Part shown: piece by piece, positions 1 to 7,177 of the stretch
Layout of the letters: the number at the start of each line of letters is the position of its first letter
Position numbering within the stretch: position 1 is the first letter of the stretch
The notes under the pieces: generated by a model
The model's database searches: none
The model's input: the letters and a program-made list of their open reading frames with translations, nothing else
Told to the model about the DNA's origin: nothing
Made by a program: the position numbers and the translations under genes
NCBI GenBank assembly: GCA_019113165.1
Contig: DXHV01000085.1
Location: 1 to 37,567, forward strand
Length of the DNA stretch: 37,567 nucleotides
Source of the DNA: Candidatus Desulfovibrio intestinipullorum
GTDB lineage: Bacteria > Desulfobacterota > Desulfovibrionia > Desulfovibrionales > Desulfovibrionaceae
Reading direction: 5' to 3'

Positions 1-92
1 ACTTTATCCCCCTGTGATCGGATGCAAAAATCGCATCAGCTCATCAGCCATGGGACCAGAAACAGGCAGCAGGGCGCCTGCTTACCCCACTC

Positions 93-242
93 TTACGAAT
101 GGGGCATGCGCAGGCGAGTTAGCTCGGTCAATTCTTTGCTCTTCCACCAGATATAGTGGGCAAGAGAGGAGAGTTCGCGAAGCTCTTTTTCCGACAAATG
201 AAGACCTTGTACTCGTTCGTCTTGAGATGGAGGCAGAGCCAT
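93..242 (-). CDS. Small unknown protein, 49 aa
   Basis: This is a short ORF on the minus strand whose ATG is preceded by AAAGGAG with 7 nt spacing, a strong ribosome binding site. It ends in TAA and is followed on its own strand by a small inverted repeat (AGCAGG/CCTGCT). The product is 49 residues, begins MALPPSQDERV, and has a likely amphipathic helix from about residue 16 to 40 (LSEKELRELSSLAHYIWW). I see no signal peptide, Cys motif or known family. Codon use is unlike the rest of the window, with many A- or T-ending codons, so it could be recently acquired or the end of a decayed gene. The ribosome binding site is the main argument that it is real. Confidence 0.4.
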   Translation of the reverse strand: MALPPSQDERVQGLHLSEKELRELSSLAHYIWWKSKELTELTRLRMPHS

Positions 243-843
243 TGTTTGCTCCTTTGGAGAATCAATACAGATCCCTGGCTGTGACAGGACAGCTTCAGGT
301 GCAGCCAGGGCCTGTCCTTCAGACAGCCTGGCGGTTCAGTACGAGAGGAGAGCATCTCAAAAAATCGTTCCAGGCCAGAGATGTTCTCTGCCCTTTGTGT
401 AGCACAGATGGGCCTGCCAGCAAACCGCTTTCTCCATCCTCTTTTCGGAACCATCTGTCCTTCCTGCACAAGTCCTTCGCCCGTCTCCCCGGCCAGGCAT
501 GTCCCCTTGTGTCCCGTGTCCTTCGGATGAAGGCAAGGGAAGGGCAGACAGGCTCCTGGCAGGGGGATGCCCTTGCCAGGTCACGGAAACAAAGTCCTTC
601 TTTCGGGGAGAGAAATCAGGGCTTTCGGGCTTCACAACAGACACGATTTTGAGTAAAAACAGGCATATTCCTGAAGGTCTTTTGGGATATCTTATTGTTT
701 TTCAAGGAAAAGTTTCCGGGTGTCCTGCTTGCGGAGCAAAAAAACGTGCCAATTTTCGTGGACGGTGTGCACGCCAGGGGACCCTCCCGGACGCTTTTTC
801 ATCCCTTTTTTCGCTCGAACCCTGTTTCAGAGGAGCCGAAGAC
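243..843. other. Flank without a recognised gene, upstream of tupA
   Basis: About 600 bp with no ORF that resembles a known protein or has a convincing ribosome binding site. The segment 635-720 is more AT-rich and is the likely place for the tupA promoter, but I could not identify a clear -35/-10 pair. The tupA ribosome binding site (AGGAG at about 831-835) closes the region. Confidence 0.5.
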
Positions 844-1665
844 ATGAACATTGTCTCCAAAACACTTCTTGGCGCCACCTGCGCCCTGGCTCTGGCCCTG
901 CCCTGCCAGGCTGCAGACACCCTCATGATGGCAACCACCACCAGCACCCAGGATTCCGGCCTGCTGGAATTCCTGGAACCGACCTTCCGTCAGGAAACCG
1001 GCATTGAGCTCAAGTGGGTTGCCGTCGGTACCGGCAAGGCCCTCGAAATCGCCAAGAACTGCGACGCCGACGTGCTGCTCGTGCACGCTCCCGCCGTGGA
1101 AAAGAAGTTTGTGGCTGACGGCTACGGCATTGACCGTCGCCAGATCATGTACAATGACTTTGTCATTGTTGGTCCCAAGAAGGATCCTGCCAGGGTGAAG
1201 GGCAAGAGCACCAGCGCTGCCCTGAAGACCATCTATGACGCCAAGGCCGTCTTCGTGAGCCGTGGCGACAAGTCCGGCACGCACAACGCCGAAAAGAAGC
1301 TGTGGGCTGCCAACAACCTGTCCCCCGACAAGGAAGCCTTCTACGTGTCTGCCGGCCAGGGCATGATGGCCACACTGGCCATTGCTGCCGAAAAGGGCGG
1401 CTACACCCTGACCGACCGCGCCACCTGGATCAAGTTCGACAACAAGCAGGGCAAGAACAATCCCCTGACCATCGTGGTGGAAGGCGACAAGGCCCTCTTC
1501 AACCAGTACAGCGTCATGACCACCAACCCTGCCCAGTGCCCCAAGGTGAAGAAGGATCTCGCCAAGAAGTTCGAGGACTGGTGGGTGAAGCCCTCTACCC
1601 AGAAGCGCATCAGCGAATACACGCTGGAAGGCAAGCAGCTCTTCTTCCCCAATGCCGGCAAGTAG
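844..1665 (+). CDS. tupA: Tungstate ABC transporter, periplasmic binding protein TupA
   Basis: Periplasmic substrate-binding component of a tungstate (possibly also molybdate) ABC importer, 273 aa. A Sec signal peptide covers residues 1 to about 23 (ALALALPCQA, then ADTLMM). The mature protein opens with TTTSTQDSGLL, the oxyanion-binding motif typical of TupA and related WtpA-like proteins. The start at 844 is set by AGGAG 8 nt upstream; longer in-frame upstream translations look non-coding. It is followed by a GC-rich inverted repeat and then by tupB and tupC, the standard order. Tungstate is used by anaerobes for formate dehydrogenases and aldehyde:ferredoxin oxidoreductases. The nearby Orp locus needs molybdenum, so substrate specificity (W versus Mo) remains open, but the family call is firm. 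Confidence 0.93.
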   Translation: MNIVSKTLLGATCALALALPCQAADTLMMATTTSTQDSGLLEFLEPTFRQETGIELKWVAVGTGKALEIAKNCDADVLLVHAPAVEKKFVADGYGIDRRQIMYNDFVIVGPKKDPARVKGKSTSAALKTIYDAKAVFVSRGDKSGTHNAEKKLWAANNLSPDKEAFYVSAGQGMMATLAIAAEKGGYTLTDRATWIKFDNKQGKNNPLTIVVEGDKALFNQYSVMTTNPAQCPKVKKDLAKKFEDWWVKPSTQKRISEYTLEGKQLFFPNAGK

Positions 1666-1699
1666 CTGCTGACTGCCCCTTGAGACAAATCTGACCTGA

Positions 1700-1723
1700 C
1701 AGGCGGGCTTTCGGGCCCGCCTG
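1700..1723 (+). terminator. GC-rich hairpin after tupA, weak terminator or processing site
   Basis: CAGGCGGGC (1700-1708) pairs perfectly with GCCCGCCTG (1715-1723) around a TTTCGG loop, 35 nt past the tupA stop. There is no clear T-run after it. It may cause partial termination or protect the tupA mRNA 3' end, giving more binding protein than membrane subunits, a common arrangement. Confidence 0.55.
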
Positions 1724-1744
1724 TGCTGTTCCCTGTGTCCGAGC

Positions 1745-1838
1745 CTTTTCCCCGAGAAGGGGACTGGAGCCGGATCCCCCTGCCGGTGGCCCGGCCTCGA
1801 GGCCCCGGCGTTGCCGGTTCAGGGCCTTTCGGGGAAAG
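1745..1838 (+). promoter_or_regulatory. Structured intercistronic RNA between tupA and tupB, possible riboswitch
   Basis: Several stems can be drawn: CCCC-GAGAA-GGGG (1750-1762), a nested GC stem closed by CCGG 1783-1786/1814-1817 with GGCC-TCGA-GGCC at its tip (1793-1804), and CTTTC-GGG-GAAAG (1826-1838). TTTTCCCC (1746-1753) can instead pair with GGGGAAAG (1831-1838), enclosing the whole element and excluding the two outer hairpins. Such mutually exclusive pairing is typical of riboswitches and attenuators. The segment starts with TCCGAGCC (1738-1745), which resembles my recollection of the conserved start of Moco/Tuco riboswitches, but I cannot align the rest. A cofactor-sensing role is an inference from the transporter context. 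Confidence 0.35.
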
Positions 1839-1858
1839 CACAAGAGCGAGTATGTTGT

Positions 1859-1913
1859 AAGGAGGTGGCGCTTTTGCCCTGCACACAAGGCAGGGACCTT
1901 GCGCCTGGATGCA
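1859..1913 (+). promoter_or_regulatory. tupB ribosome binding site separated from ATG by a hairpin
   Basis: AAGGAGG (1859-1865) lies 48 nt before the tupB ATG, too far for direct use. The interval folds: GGCGC (1867-1871) pairs with GCGCC (1901-1905), and inside it CCCTGC (1877-1882) pairs with GCAGGG (1890-1895). If folded, only 9 unpaired nt separate GGAGG from ATG 1914. The same layout occurs before orp at 6482-6518. Confidence 0.45.
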
Positions 1914-2609
1914 ATGGGATATTTTGCTGACGGATTCAGTCAGGCCGCGGACCTGCTCCTGCACATGGACGATGCCACCATGTCGGCCATAGAGGCAACG
2001 CTTGTCTCCACAAGCTGGGCGCTGGCCATCGCCGCCCTGCTGGGCCTGCCCCTGGGCTTTGTGCTCGGCTACACGAACTTTCCCGGAAAAAGAGTCCTGC
2101 GGCTGATTTCCGACACGCTGCTGGCCTTTCCCACGGTGCTCATCGGCCTGCTTGTGTACGTCCTTATCACCGCACGCGGGCCCCTGGGCGAATTCGGCCT
2201 GCTCTTCACCCTGCCCGGCATGGTCATAGGCCAGACCATACTGGCCCTGCCCATCATTGTGTCCTGGACGGCGCAGGCAGTGGAAAACCTGGATGCCCGC
2301 TGCCGGCAGACCCTGCTGACCCTGGGCGCGAACCGCACCCAGACCGCCCTGCTCACCCTGTGCGAGATACGCTACGATCTGGGCATGGTCTGCGTGCAGG
2401 CCTTTGGCCGCGTGGTCACGGAAGTGGGCGTGGCCATGATGCTGGGCGGCAATATCCGCTACTCCACCAGGACCATGACGACGGCCATTTCCCTGGAAAC
2501 GAGCAAGGGAGAGTTTGCCCAGGGCATAGCCCTGGGACTTGTGCTCCTGCTCATAGCCTTTGTGGTGAACGCCCTGCTCACCTGGCTCAAGCGCAAGGGG
2601 GGCAAATGA
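1914..2609 (+). CDS. tupB: Tungstate ABC transporter permease TupB
   Basis: Integral membrane permease of the tungstate importer, 231 aa from ATG 1914. It has about five hydrophobic segments in the order expected for a BPD-type ABC permease (for example ALAIAALLGLPLGFVLGY, LLAFPTVLIGLLVYVLI, LALGLVLLLIAFVVNALL) and a cytoplasmic EAA-like loop after the LGANRTQTALLTLCEI stretch. An alternative in-frame TTG at 1899 has a weak AAGG upstream. I prefer ATG 1914 because the strong AAGGAGG at 1859 reaches normal spacing to it once the intervening hairpin folds. The stop overlaps the tupC start (ATGA), so translation of the two is probably coupled. TupB with two TupC copies would form the membrane channel and motor for TupA-delivered oxyanion. 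Confidence 0.9.
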   Translation: MGYFADGFSQAADLLLHMDDATMSAIEATLVSTSWALAIAALLGLPLGFVLGYTNFPGKRVLRLISDTLLAFPTVLIGLLVYVLITARGPLGEFGLLFTLPGMVIGQTILALPIIVSWTAQAVENLDARCRQTLLTLGANRTQTALLTLCEIRYDLGMVCVQAFGRVVTEVGVAMMLGGNIRYSTRTMTTAISLETSKGEFAQGIALGLVLLLIAFVVNALLTWLKRKGGK

Positions 2610-3235
2610 TGGACAGAATTTTCGAGGCTCGCAACCTGAGCCGGAGCTATGGCGGCGTGTGCGCGCTCTGGCTGCCCGAATTTCAGGTGGAGCGCGGCGA
2701 ATGCGTGGCCCTGACCGGGCGCAATGGCAGCGGCAAGTCGACCCTGCTGCGGCTTCTGGCCTTTCTGGAACAGCCCGATGCCGGCACCCTGCACTACTAT
2801 GGCAGCACTACCGATCCGCGCAGGGACATCACCCTGCTCCTGCAGGATCCCTATCTCCTGAAATGTTCAGTCTTCAAAAACGTCACCCTGGGCCTGCGCC
2901 TGCGCGGAGAGACAGATCATCTGGAAGAACGTTACAGGGCGGCCATGCAGGACGCGGGCTTTGAGGACCCCATGGCCCTGGCCGACCGGACCCAGGCCAT
3001 GCTGTCCGGCGGCGAACGTCAGCGCGTGGCCCTGGCCTCCAGGCTGGCCCTGTCTCCCAGGGTACTGCTCCTGGACGAACCCACGGCACACGTGGACGCG
3101 GCCAGCGAGGAAATCATCTATGCCTCGGTGCGTGCCTGCCTAAACAGGGGCGTCACCGTCCTGTGCGCCACCCACGACAGAACGCTCTTCGATTTTCTTG
3201 ATGCCCGCGAGGTGGTTCTGCGCCCGCGCAGCTGA
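2606..3235 (+). CDS. tupC: Tungstate ABC transporter ATP-binding protein TupC
   Basis: Cytoplasmic ATPase of the tungstate importer, 209 aa. Visible ABC hallmarks in order: Walker A GRNGSGKST (about residues 39-47), Q-loop in LLLQDP, signature LSGGERQRVALA (about 132-143), Walker B VLLLDEPT, and H-loop ATHD. The length fits a minimal single-domain ABC subunit without the C-terminal regulatory domain seen in ModC. Two adjacent ATGs (2606 and 2609) are possible; the first overlaps the tupB stop by 4 nt. An intrinsic terminator at 3302-3351 ends the tup unit. Confidence 0.92.
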   Translation: MMDRIFEARNLSRSYGGVCALWLPEFQVERGECVALTGRNGSGKSTLLRLLAFLEQPDAGTLHYYGSTTDPRRDITLLLQDPYLLKCSVFKNVTLGLRLRGETDHLEERYRAAMQDAGFEDPMALADRTQAMLSGGERQRVALASRLALSPRVLLLDEPTAHVDAASEEIIYASVRACLNRGVTVLCATHDRTLFDFLDAREVVLRPRS

Positions 3236-3301
3236 TCAGGCAGCCAAAATCCGTGCACCCCAAACCTGCGCCCGGCAGGACAGCATTTTCTGACAAAAAA
3301 C

Positions 3302-3351
3302 AGGCCCCGCACCCACCCCCACTCCTCATGGGGACGCGCGGGGCCTTTTTT
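3302..3351 (+). terminator. Intrinsic terminator of tupABC
   Basis: AGGCCCCGC (3302-3310) pairs perfectly with GCGGGGCCT (3338-3346) and is followed directly by a run of six T (3346-3351). This is a classic rho-independent terminator 67 nt past the tupC stop. Confidence 0.85.
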
Positions 3352-3359
3352 CGTGCCGG

Positions 3360-3419
3360 CCCGGACGTGTGCCCAGACGTGTGCCCTGACGCCTGCCCGG
3401 ACGTTTGCCGGGACTGGTG
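3360..3419. repeat. 12-bp tandem repeat, five imperfect units
   Basis: Units are CCCGGACGTGTG, CCCAGACGTGTG, CCCTGACGCCTG, CCCGGACGTTTG and CCGGGACTGGTG. The array starts 9 bp after the tupC terminator. The rest of 3420-3680 holds an imperfect palindrome (CGTTC-CTGCG-AACG region near 3449) but no gene I can support. Confidence 0.8.
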
Positions 3420-3680
3420 CATCATTAATATATACGGTCGGGCGTGCGTTCCTGCGAACGTGCCCTGCGAGCGGGTTTGGGGAGCATGGTGCCGTGCTGC
3501 CCGGGAGCCGGCACGAAGCGTGCCGGACACGGACAGACCCGAAGGGATCCGGCCAAGACCGGACAGCCAGGCCTTTTTTTCTGTCTGCCCCGAAAAAAAG
3601 GCAGACACTGGCAAGCCCTGTCCAGAGCCGCCCAGAGCGTTCTTCTCTCGAAGCGGGGACAAAAAGTGCTCTTCCCCTCC

Positions 3681-3710
3681 TTGACAAAAACGCTGGCAGG
3701 TTTACATTAT
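3681..3710 (+). promoter_or_regulatory. Sigma-70 type promoter of the Orp locus
   Basis: TTGACA (3681-3686) is a perfect -35 box, followed after 18 nt by CATTAT (3705-3710), a fair -10 box within TTTACATTATG. It lies 32 nt before the first gene of the locus. No -24/-12 element was seen here, unlike the sigma-54 control described for the D. vulgaris orp operons. Confidence 0.65.
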
Positions 3711-3742
3711 GCGCAATTGAGCAAAACAGCTCGGGAGCATCC

Positions 3743-4465
3743 ATGGCCAGACCCAAACATTGCCGCTATGTGGAGCGCGCACCCAATGCCTGCTACTTCA
3801 AGCCCTGCGGCATTCCCTTCTATCAGCTGGACGAGGTACGGCTCAGCGTCGAGGGCCTGGAGGCCCTGCGTCTTTCGGATATAGAGGGACTGACTGCCAG
3901 CGAGGCAGCCCTCAGGGTCCGGGTGTCCCGGCACTCCTATGGCCGCACCCTGGCCGAGGCCAGGAAGGCTGTGGCCGAGGCCCTGGTGCACGGCAAGGTC
4001 CTGCGCATAGAGGGCGGATCCTATGTTTTGCTTCAGAACGGACACAGCTGCTTTCGCAAAAGGAGGCCTGACACTATGATTACAGTTGCCATTTCCAGCG
4101 AGGGACCGACCCTGGAAGACATGGTGGATTCCCGCTACGGCCGCGCCGGCGGTTTTCTTCTGGCAAGCTTTGCCGACAATGACCTGAACAGGGATCCGGA
4201 AATTGCCTATCTCGACAACGGCGATGCCCAGATCATGGCCCAGGGTGCCGGCATAGCCACTACGGAACATCTGTGCAACGCCGGTGTCACGGTGGTGCTC
4301 AGCGGCTACGTGGGCCCCAAGGCCTTCGAGGCCCTGGAGGCCGCAGGCATCGACGTCTACCAGGACATGGACAACATGACCGTGGGCCAGGCCCTGGACA
4401 AGTTCCGCAAGGGCGAGTGCACGAAGGCCTCTGCCGCCAACCACGAAAGCGGCATGCCCCTTTAG
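3743..4465 (+). CDS. DUF134 (UPF0251) - NifX-like dinitrogenase cofactor domain fusion
   Basis: A 240-aa two-domain protein. Residues 1 to about 105 are DUF134/UPF0251 (MARPKHCRYVERAPNACYFKP, then a helix-turn-helix-like stretch LTASEAALRVRVSRHSYGRT). Residues about 113-225 form an Orp/NifX/NafY-like domain (MITVAISSEGPTLEDMVDSRYGRAGGF), a fold known to bind Fe-Mo or Mo-Cu type clusters. The start is supported by CGGGAG 6 nt upstream and by the promoter just before it. It heads a co-directional run with two MinD/Mrp ferredoxin ATPases and Orp, so a role in Orp cluster handling or local regulation is likely. The DUF134 domain suggests DNA binding, but this is inference. Confidence 0.82.
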   Translation: MARPKHCRYVERAPNACYFKPCGIPFYQLDEVRLSVEGLEALRLSDIEGLTASEAALRVRVSRHSYGRTLAEARKAVAEALVHGKVLRIEGGSYVLLQNGHSCFRKRRPDTMITVAISSEGPTLEDMVDSRYGRAGGFLLASFADNDLNRDPEIAYLDNGDAQIMAQGAGIATTEHLCNAGVTVVLSGYVGPKAFEALEAAGIDVYQDMDNMTVGQALDKFRKGECTKASAANHESGMPL

Positions 4466-4486
4466 GCTTCAGGACGGGGGACCGAC

Positions 4487-5407
4487 ATGCGTATTGCCAT
4501 AGCCAGCGGCAAGGGCGGAGCGGGCAAGACCTCGGTTGCGGCCTCTCTGGGCAGTGTCTGGGCTGCGGGGCACATCATGGCCGACACGGATGTGGAAGCC
4601 CCCAACCTGCACCTGTTCCTTGGCCCCGAGATACAGACAGGCACGACCATTGCCCTGCCCATACCCACACAAATCCTGGACTCCTGTACCTCCTGCGGCA
4701 AGTGCCACGACATCTGCCGCTACGGAGCCATTGCCAAATTCGGGGCCAGACTCAAGATTTTTCCGGACATGTGCCATGCCTGCGGCGGCTGCTTTGCCGT
4801 GTGTCCCGAACACGCCCTGGTGCAGGGCGAGCGGGTCATAGGCGAGCTCCACGAGGGCGCCCTGAAAAACGGCACCCCCTGGATCTCCGGCGCCACGCGC
4901 ATAGGCGAGGTCATGACGCCGCCCCTTCTCCGGGCGCTCTTCAGGCGGCTTGCCGCCATGGAAGAACAGTATGCCAGGGAAAAGGGCACACGACCCGACG
5001 TTCTCGTCGACGCGCCTCCAGGGGTCAGCTGTCCTGCGGTCACCGTGGGCAGCCACGTGGACGCCCTGCTCATGGTGGTCGACTCCTCGCCCTTCGGCCT
5101 GCATGACTTTCAACTGGCCCACGAGGCCTTTGGCAAGCTGGGCAAGCCCCTGGCCTGCGTGCTCAACAGGGCCGGCATGCCGGGCAACGAACAGGGTGAC
5201 GAGACGGTGCGCAGCTACTGCGCGGAGCACAATCTGCCCCTGCTCGCCGAGCTGCCCTTCGAGCGGGAGGCCGCCCGGGCCTATTCCTCTGGCCTGCTGC
5301 TGGCAGACCTCTCGGATGCCTGGAAGAATCGCTTCCGGAATCTGGCCCAGGCCCTCGGGCAGACGTTTGCACACAGGACATGCGGGAGGCCGGCATGCGC
5401 GAAATAG
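4487..5407 (+). CDS. MinD/Mrp-type ATPase with inserted 2[4Fe-4S] ferredoxin domain (first copy)
   Basis: A 306-aa P-loop ATPase of the SIMIBI/MinD class. It has a deviant Walker A (SGKGGAGKTS, residues about 7-16) and switch region DTDVEAPN. An inserted ferredoxin domain at about 65-110 holds two cluster motifs, CTSCGKCHDIC and CHACGGCFAVCP. A later DAPPG motif (about 175-179) is the switch II/Walker B region. Proteins of this class occur in the D. vulgaris Orp locus (DVU2103-DVU2104 type), where they belong to the Orp complex. A role in cluster assembly or ATP-dependent complex formation is plausible; the exact reaction is unknown. It starts 21 nt after the DUF134-NifX gene and overlaps the next ATPase gene by 13 nt. 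Confidence 0.88.
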   Translation: MRIAIASGKGGAGKTSVAASLGSVWAAGHIMADTDVEAPNLHLFLGPEIQTGTTIALPIPTQILDSCTSCGKCHDICRYGAIAKFGARLKIFPDMCHACGGCFAVCPEHALVQGERVIGELHEGALKNGTPWISGATRIGEVMTPPLLRALFRRLAAMEEQYAREKGTRPDVLVDAPPGVSCPAVTVGSHVDALLMVVDSSPFGLHDFQLAHEAFGKLGKPLACVLNRAGMPGNEQGDETVRSYCAEHNLPLLAELPFEREAARAYSSGLLLADLSDAWKNRFRNLAQALGQTFAHRTCGRPACAK

Positions 5408-6315
5408 TCATCATCAGCGGCAAGGGCGGCACAGGCAAGACGAGCCTGTGCGCGGCCTTTGCGGCCCTGGCCCGCAACGCGGTGCTCTGCGACCTGGATG
5501 TGGATGTCCCTGATCTGCACATTGTGCTCAACCCGAAGGACGGGGAAGGCCATGTCTTCATGGGCGGCAACAAGGCACAGGTGCGCGAGGAAGACTGCAT
5601 CGGCTGCGGCCAGTGCGCAGACCTCTGCCGCTTTGACGCCATCACCATGGACGGGGACAGGGCGCACATCAACGAACTCAACTGCGAAGGCTGTGGGGTG
5701 TGCGTCACCCTGTGCCCGCAAAAGGCCCTGGACTTTCCGGCTGCCCGCTGCGGCGACTGGTACGTGGGCGAGACCCGCTTCGGGCCCTTTCTGCACGCCG
5801 TCCTGGTCCCTGGCCAGGAAAATTCCGGCAAGCTTGTGACCCTGCTCAAGCGCGAGGCCAGGGAGCTCGCCAGGTCAAGCGGCCGCGAACTCATCCTCTG
5901 CGACGGCTCCCCAGGCATAGGCTGCCCTGTCATCAGCTCCCTCTCCGGCGCCACCCTGGCTGTGGCCGTGGTGGAGCCAAGCCTGTCCGGCAGCCACGAC
6001 TTTGACCGCGTGGCCAGAGTCTGTGCCCACTTCAGGGTGCCCATTGGCGTCATTGTCAACAAGGCGGACATCAACCCCGAGGAAACCAAACAGATCATCG
6101 CCTACTGCGAGCGCGAAGGCCACACCATCCTTGGCACCGTGCCCTTCTCTTCCGACATCACCAGGGCAACCATTGAAGGCAGAGCCATTACCGAAACGGA
6201 CAGCGAGCTTGCCGCCCGCCTTGCCCAAATCTGGGAGAAGGTGGACGCCCTGGCTGCAAGCAAGGCAAAGGAGCGGCTGCAGCTGCGATCCTTCAGCCAG
6301 ACAAGTCTGGCCTGA
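5395..6315 (+). CDS. MinD/Mrp-type ATPase with inserted 2[4Fe-4S] ferredoxin domain (second copy)
   Basis: A 306-aa paralogue of the preceding gene with the same layout: deviant Walker A SGKGGTGKTS, DLDVDVPDLH switch, ferredoxin motifs CIGCGQCADLC and CEGCGVCVTLCP at about 62-105, and DGSPGIGCP as the switch II region. I chose ATG 5395 because GGGAGG lies 5 nt upstream; ATG 5380 is in frame but has almost no spacing from its nearest purine run. The two paralogues probably form a heterodimer, as the D. vulgaris pair is thought to. The stop codon lies inside the first unit of a 14-bp tandem repeat. Confidence 0.88.
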   Translation: MREIVIISGKGGTGKTSLCAAFAALARNAVLCDLDVDVPDLHIVLNPKDGEGHVFMGGNKAQVREEDCIGCGQCADLCRFDAITMDGDRAHINELNCEGCGVCVTLCPQKALDFPAARCGDWYVGETRFGPFLHAVLVPGQENSGKLVTLLKREARELARSSGRELILCDGSPGIGCPVISSLSGATLAVAVVEPSLSGSHDFDRVARVCAHFRVPIGVIVNKADINPEETKQIIAYCEREGHTILGTVPFSSDITRATIEGRAITETDSELAARLAQIWEKVDALAASKAKERLQLRSFSQTSLA

Positions 6316-6350
6316 TGTCTTTGGCCTGATAGCTTTGGCCTGATGTCTTG
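6309..6350. repeat. 14-bp tandem repeat, three units, covering a stop codon
   Basis: Units GGCCTGATGTCTTT, GGCCTGATAGCTTT and GGCCTGATGTCTTG. The TGA stop of the upstream ATPase gene (6313-6315) lies in the first unit. Further on, CGGACAACA occurs twice (6399-6407, 6413-6421), with a 14-bp period. Confidence 0.8.
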
Positions 6351-6481
6351 CAGGATCGATGTCCTGCAGAACTGGCGTCTGACAGGACTGATGTCCCCCG
6401 GACAACAAATCTCGGACAACACATTTCTCTCTTGGCAGCTGACGACAAGCCAGCCATTCATTTCACCCTTTAAGACCATTC

Positions 6482-6518
6482 AGGAGGTCCGCGGGGCCAG
6501 GCCCCGTGGAAACACCAT
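6482..6518 (+). promoter_or_regulatory. orp ribosome binding site separated from ATG by a 9-bp hairpin
   Basis: AGGAGG (6482-6487) lies 31 nt from the orp ATG. The sequence between starts with a hairpin: 6488-6496 (TCCGCGGGG) pairs with 6502-6510 (CCCCGTGGA), all Watson-Crick except one G-U. Once folded, exactly 8 nt (AACACCAT, 6511-6518) remain before the ATG. No other in-frame start or ribosome binding site is present. Confidence 0.6.
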
Positions 6519-6899
6519 ATGAGCACACTTCTTGCCGTTCCTTCCAACATGCCTGGCGGCCTTGACGCCGGCATGGGCATGCACTTTGGCCATTGCGACA
6601 TCTACACCATCGTCGAAATCGAGGATGGCGCCGTCAAGAACGTCTCCACCCTGGAAAACGTGCCCCATCAGCAGGGCGGCTGCCTTGCTCCCGTGCAGCA
6701 CCTGGCAAGCCATGGCGTGAAGGCCCTGCTTGCCGGCGGCATGGGCTTCCGTCCGCTCATGGGCTTCAGGCAGGTGGGCATTGATGTCTACTATGCCGGC
6801 CAGTTCGCCACCGTGGGCGATGCCGTCAAGGCCTTCCTGGCCGGCCAGCTGCCCGCCTTCTCCGAGCAGTTCACCTGCCACGGCGGCGGCGCCCACTAG
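6519..6899 (+). CDS. orp: Orange protein-like (Orp) NifX-family cluster-binding protein
   Basis: A 126-aa single-domain protein of the dinitrogenase iron-molybdenum cofactor family (MTH1175-like). Orp of Desulfovibrio gigas carries a mixed Mo-Cu sulfide cluster, and the D. vulgaris orp genes lie with MinD/Mrp-type ATPases as here. Visible features: GMGMHFGHCDIYTIVEIEDG, typical of the family N-terminal half; HQQGGCLAPVQHLASHGVKA; and GGMGFRPLMGF, a glycine-rich loop. The C-terminus ends TCHGGGAH, a possible metal ligand cluster. The upstream ribosome binding site is separated by a hairpin, suggesting translational control. The tup genes just upstream could supply oxyanion. Function beyond cluster binding, with a proposed cell-division link in D. 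vulgaris, is unsettled. Confidence 0.85.
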   Translation: MSTLLAVPSNMPGGLDAGMGMHFGHCDIYTIVEIEDGAVKNVSTLENVPHQQGGCLAPVQHLASHGVKALLAGGMGFRPLMGFRQVGIDVYYAGQFATVGDAVKAFLAGQLPAFSEQFTCHGGGAH

Positions 6900-6981
6900 G
6901 CCGCAGACCGGTTGTTATCCGGTTCGGACCCGATTCTGATCACATTCCTGCCCCTTTTTTGAGGGCGCAGGATAGGATTTG

Positions 6982-7046
6982 CGTGCAGCCCGGAACAGCA
7001 AAGGCCCCTTTGTCTGGCCGTTTTCCGGGCTGCACGGACGTCTTTT
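6982..7046 (+). terminator. Long hairpin after orp, probable terminator
   Basis: CGTGCAGCCCGGAA (6982-6995) pairs perfectly with TTCCGGGCTGCACG (7023-7036); the loop holds a smaller GGCC/GGCC stem. It is followed by GACGTCTTTT (7037-7046), a weak T-run. The sequence up to the next gene includes a direct repeat, GCATCTGCACATC at 7101-7113 and 7117-7129, and no gene. Confidence 0.6.
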
Positions 7047-7177
7047 CCAAGCTGCTACGCGGGCGGCACGTCCCGCAGAAGTCCGCATGTCTGCGCGTCT
7101 GCATCTGCACATCAGGGCATCTGCACATCTGCGCTTTTGGGCAGTGATGAGCGACCGCGTCTTCAGGGAGTCACAAG

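Noticed and set aside
14..652. Long plus-strand ORF at the window start (212 codons)
   Set aside because: No ribosome binding site, composition unlike a protein gene, no recognisable domain; it also overlaps the better supported small minus-strand ORF.
3253..3684. Plus-strand ORF with a repeated Asp-Val-Cys-Pro motif
   Set aside because: The peptide repeat only reflects the 12-bp DNA repeat, and the ORF runs through the tupC terminator without a ribosome binding site.
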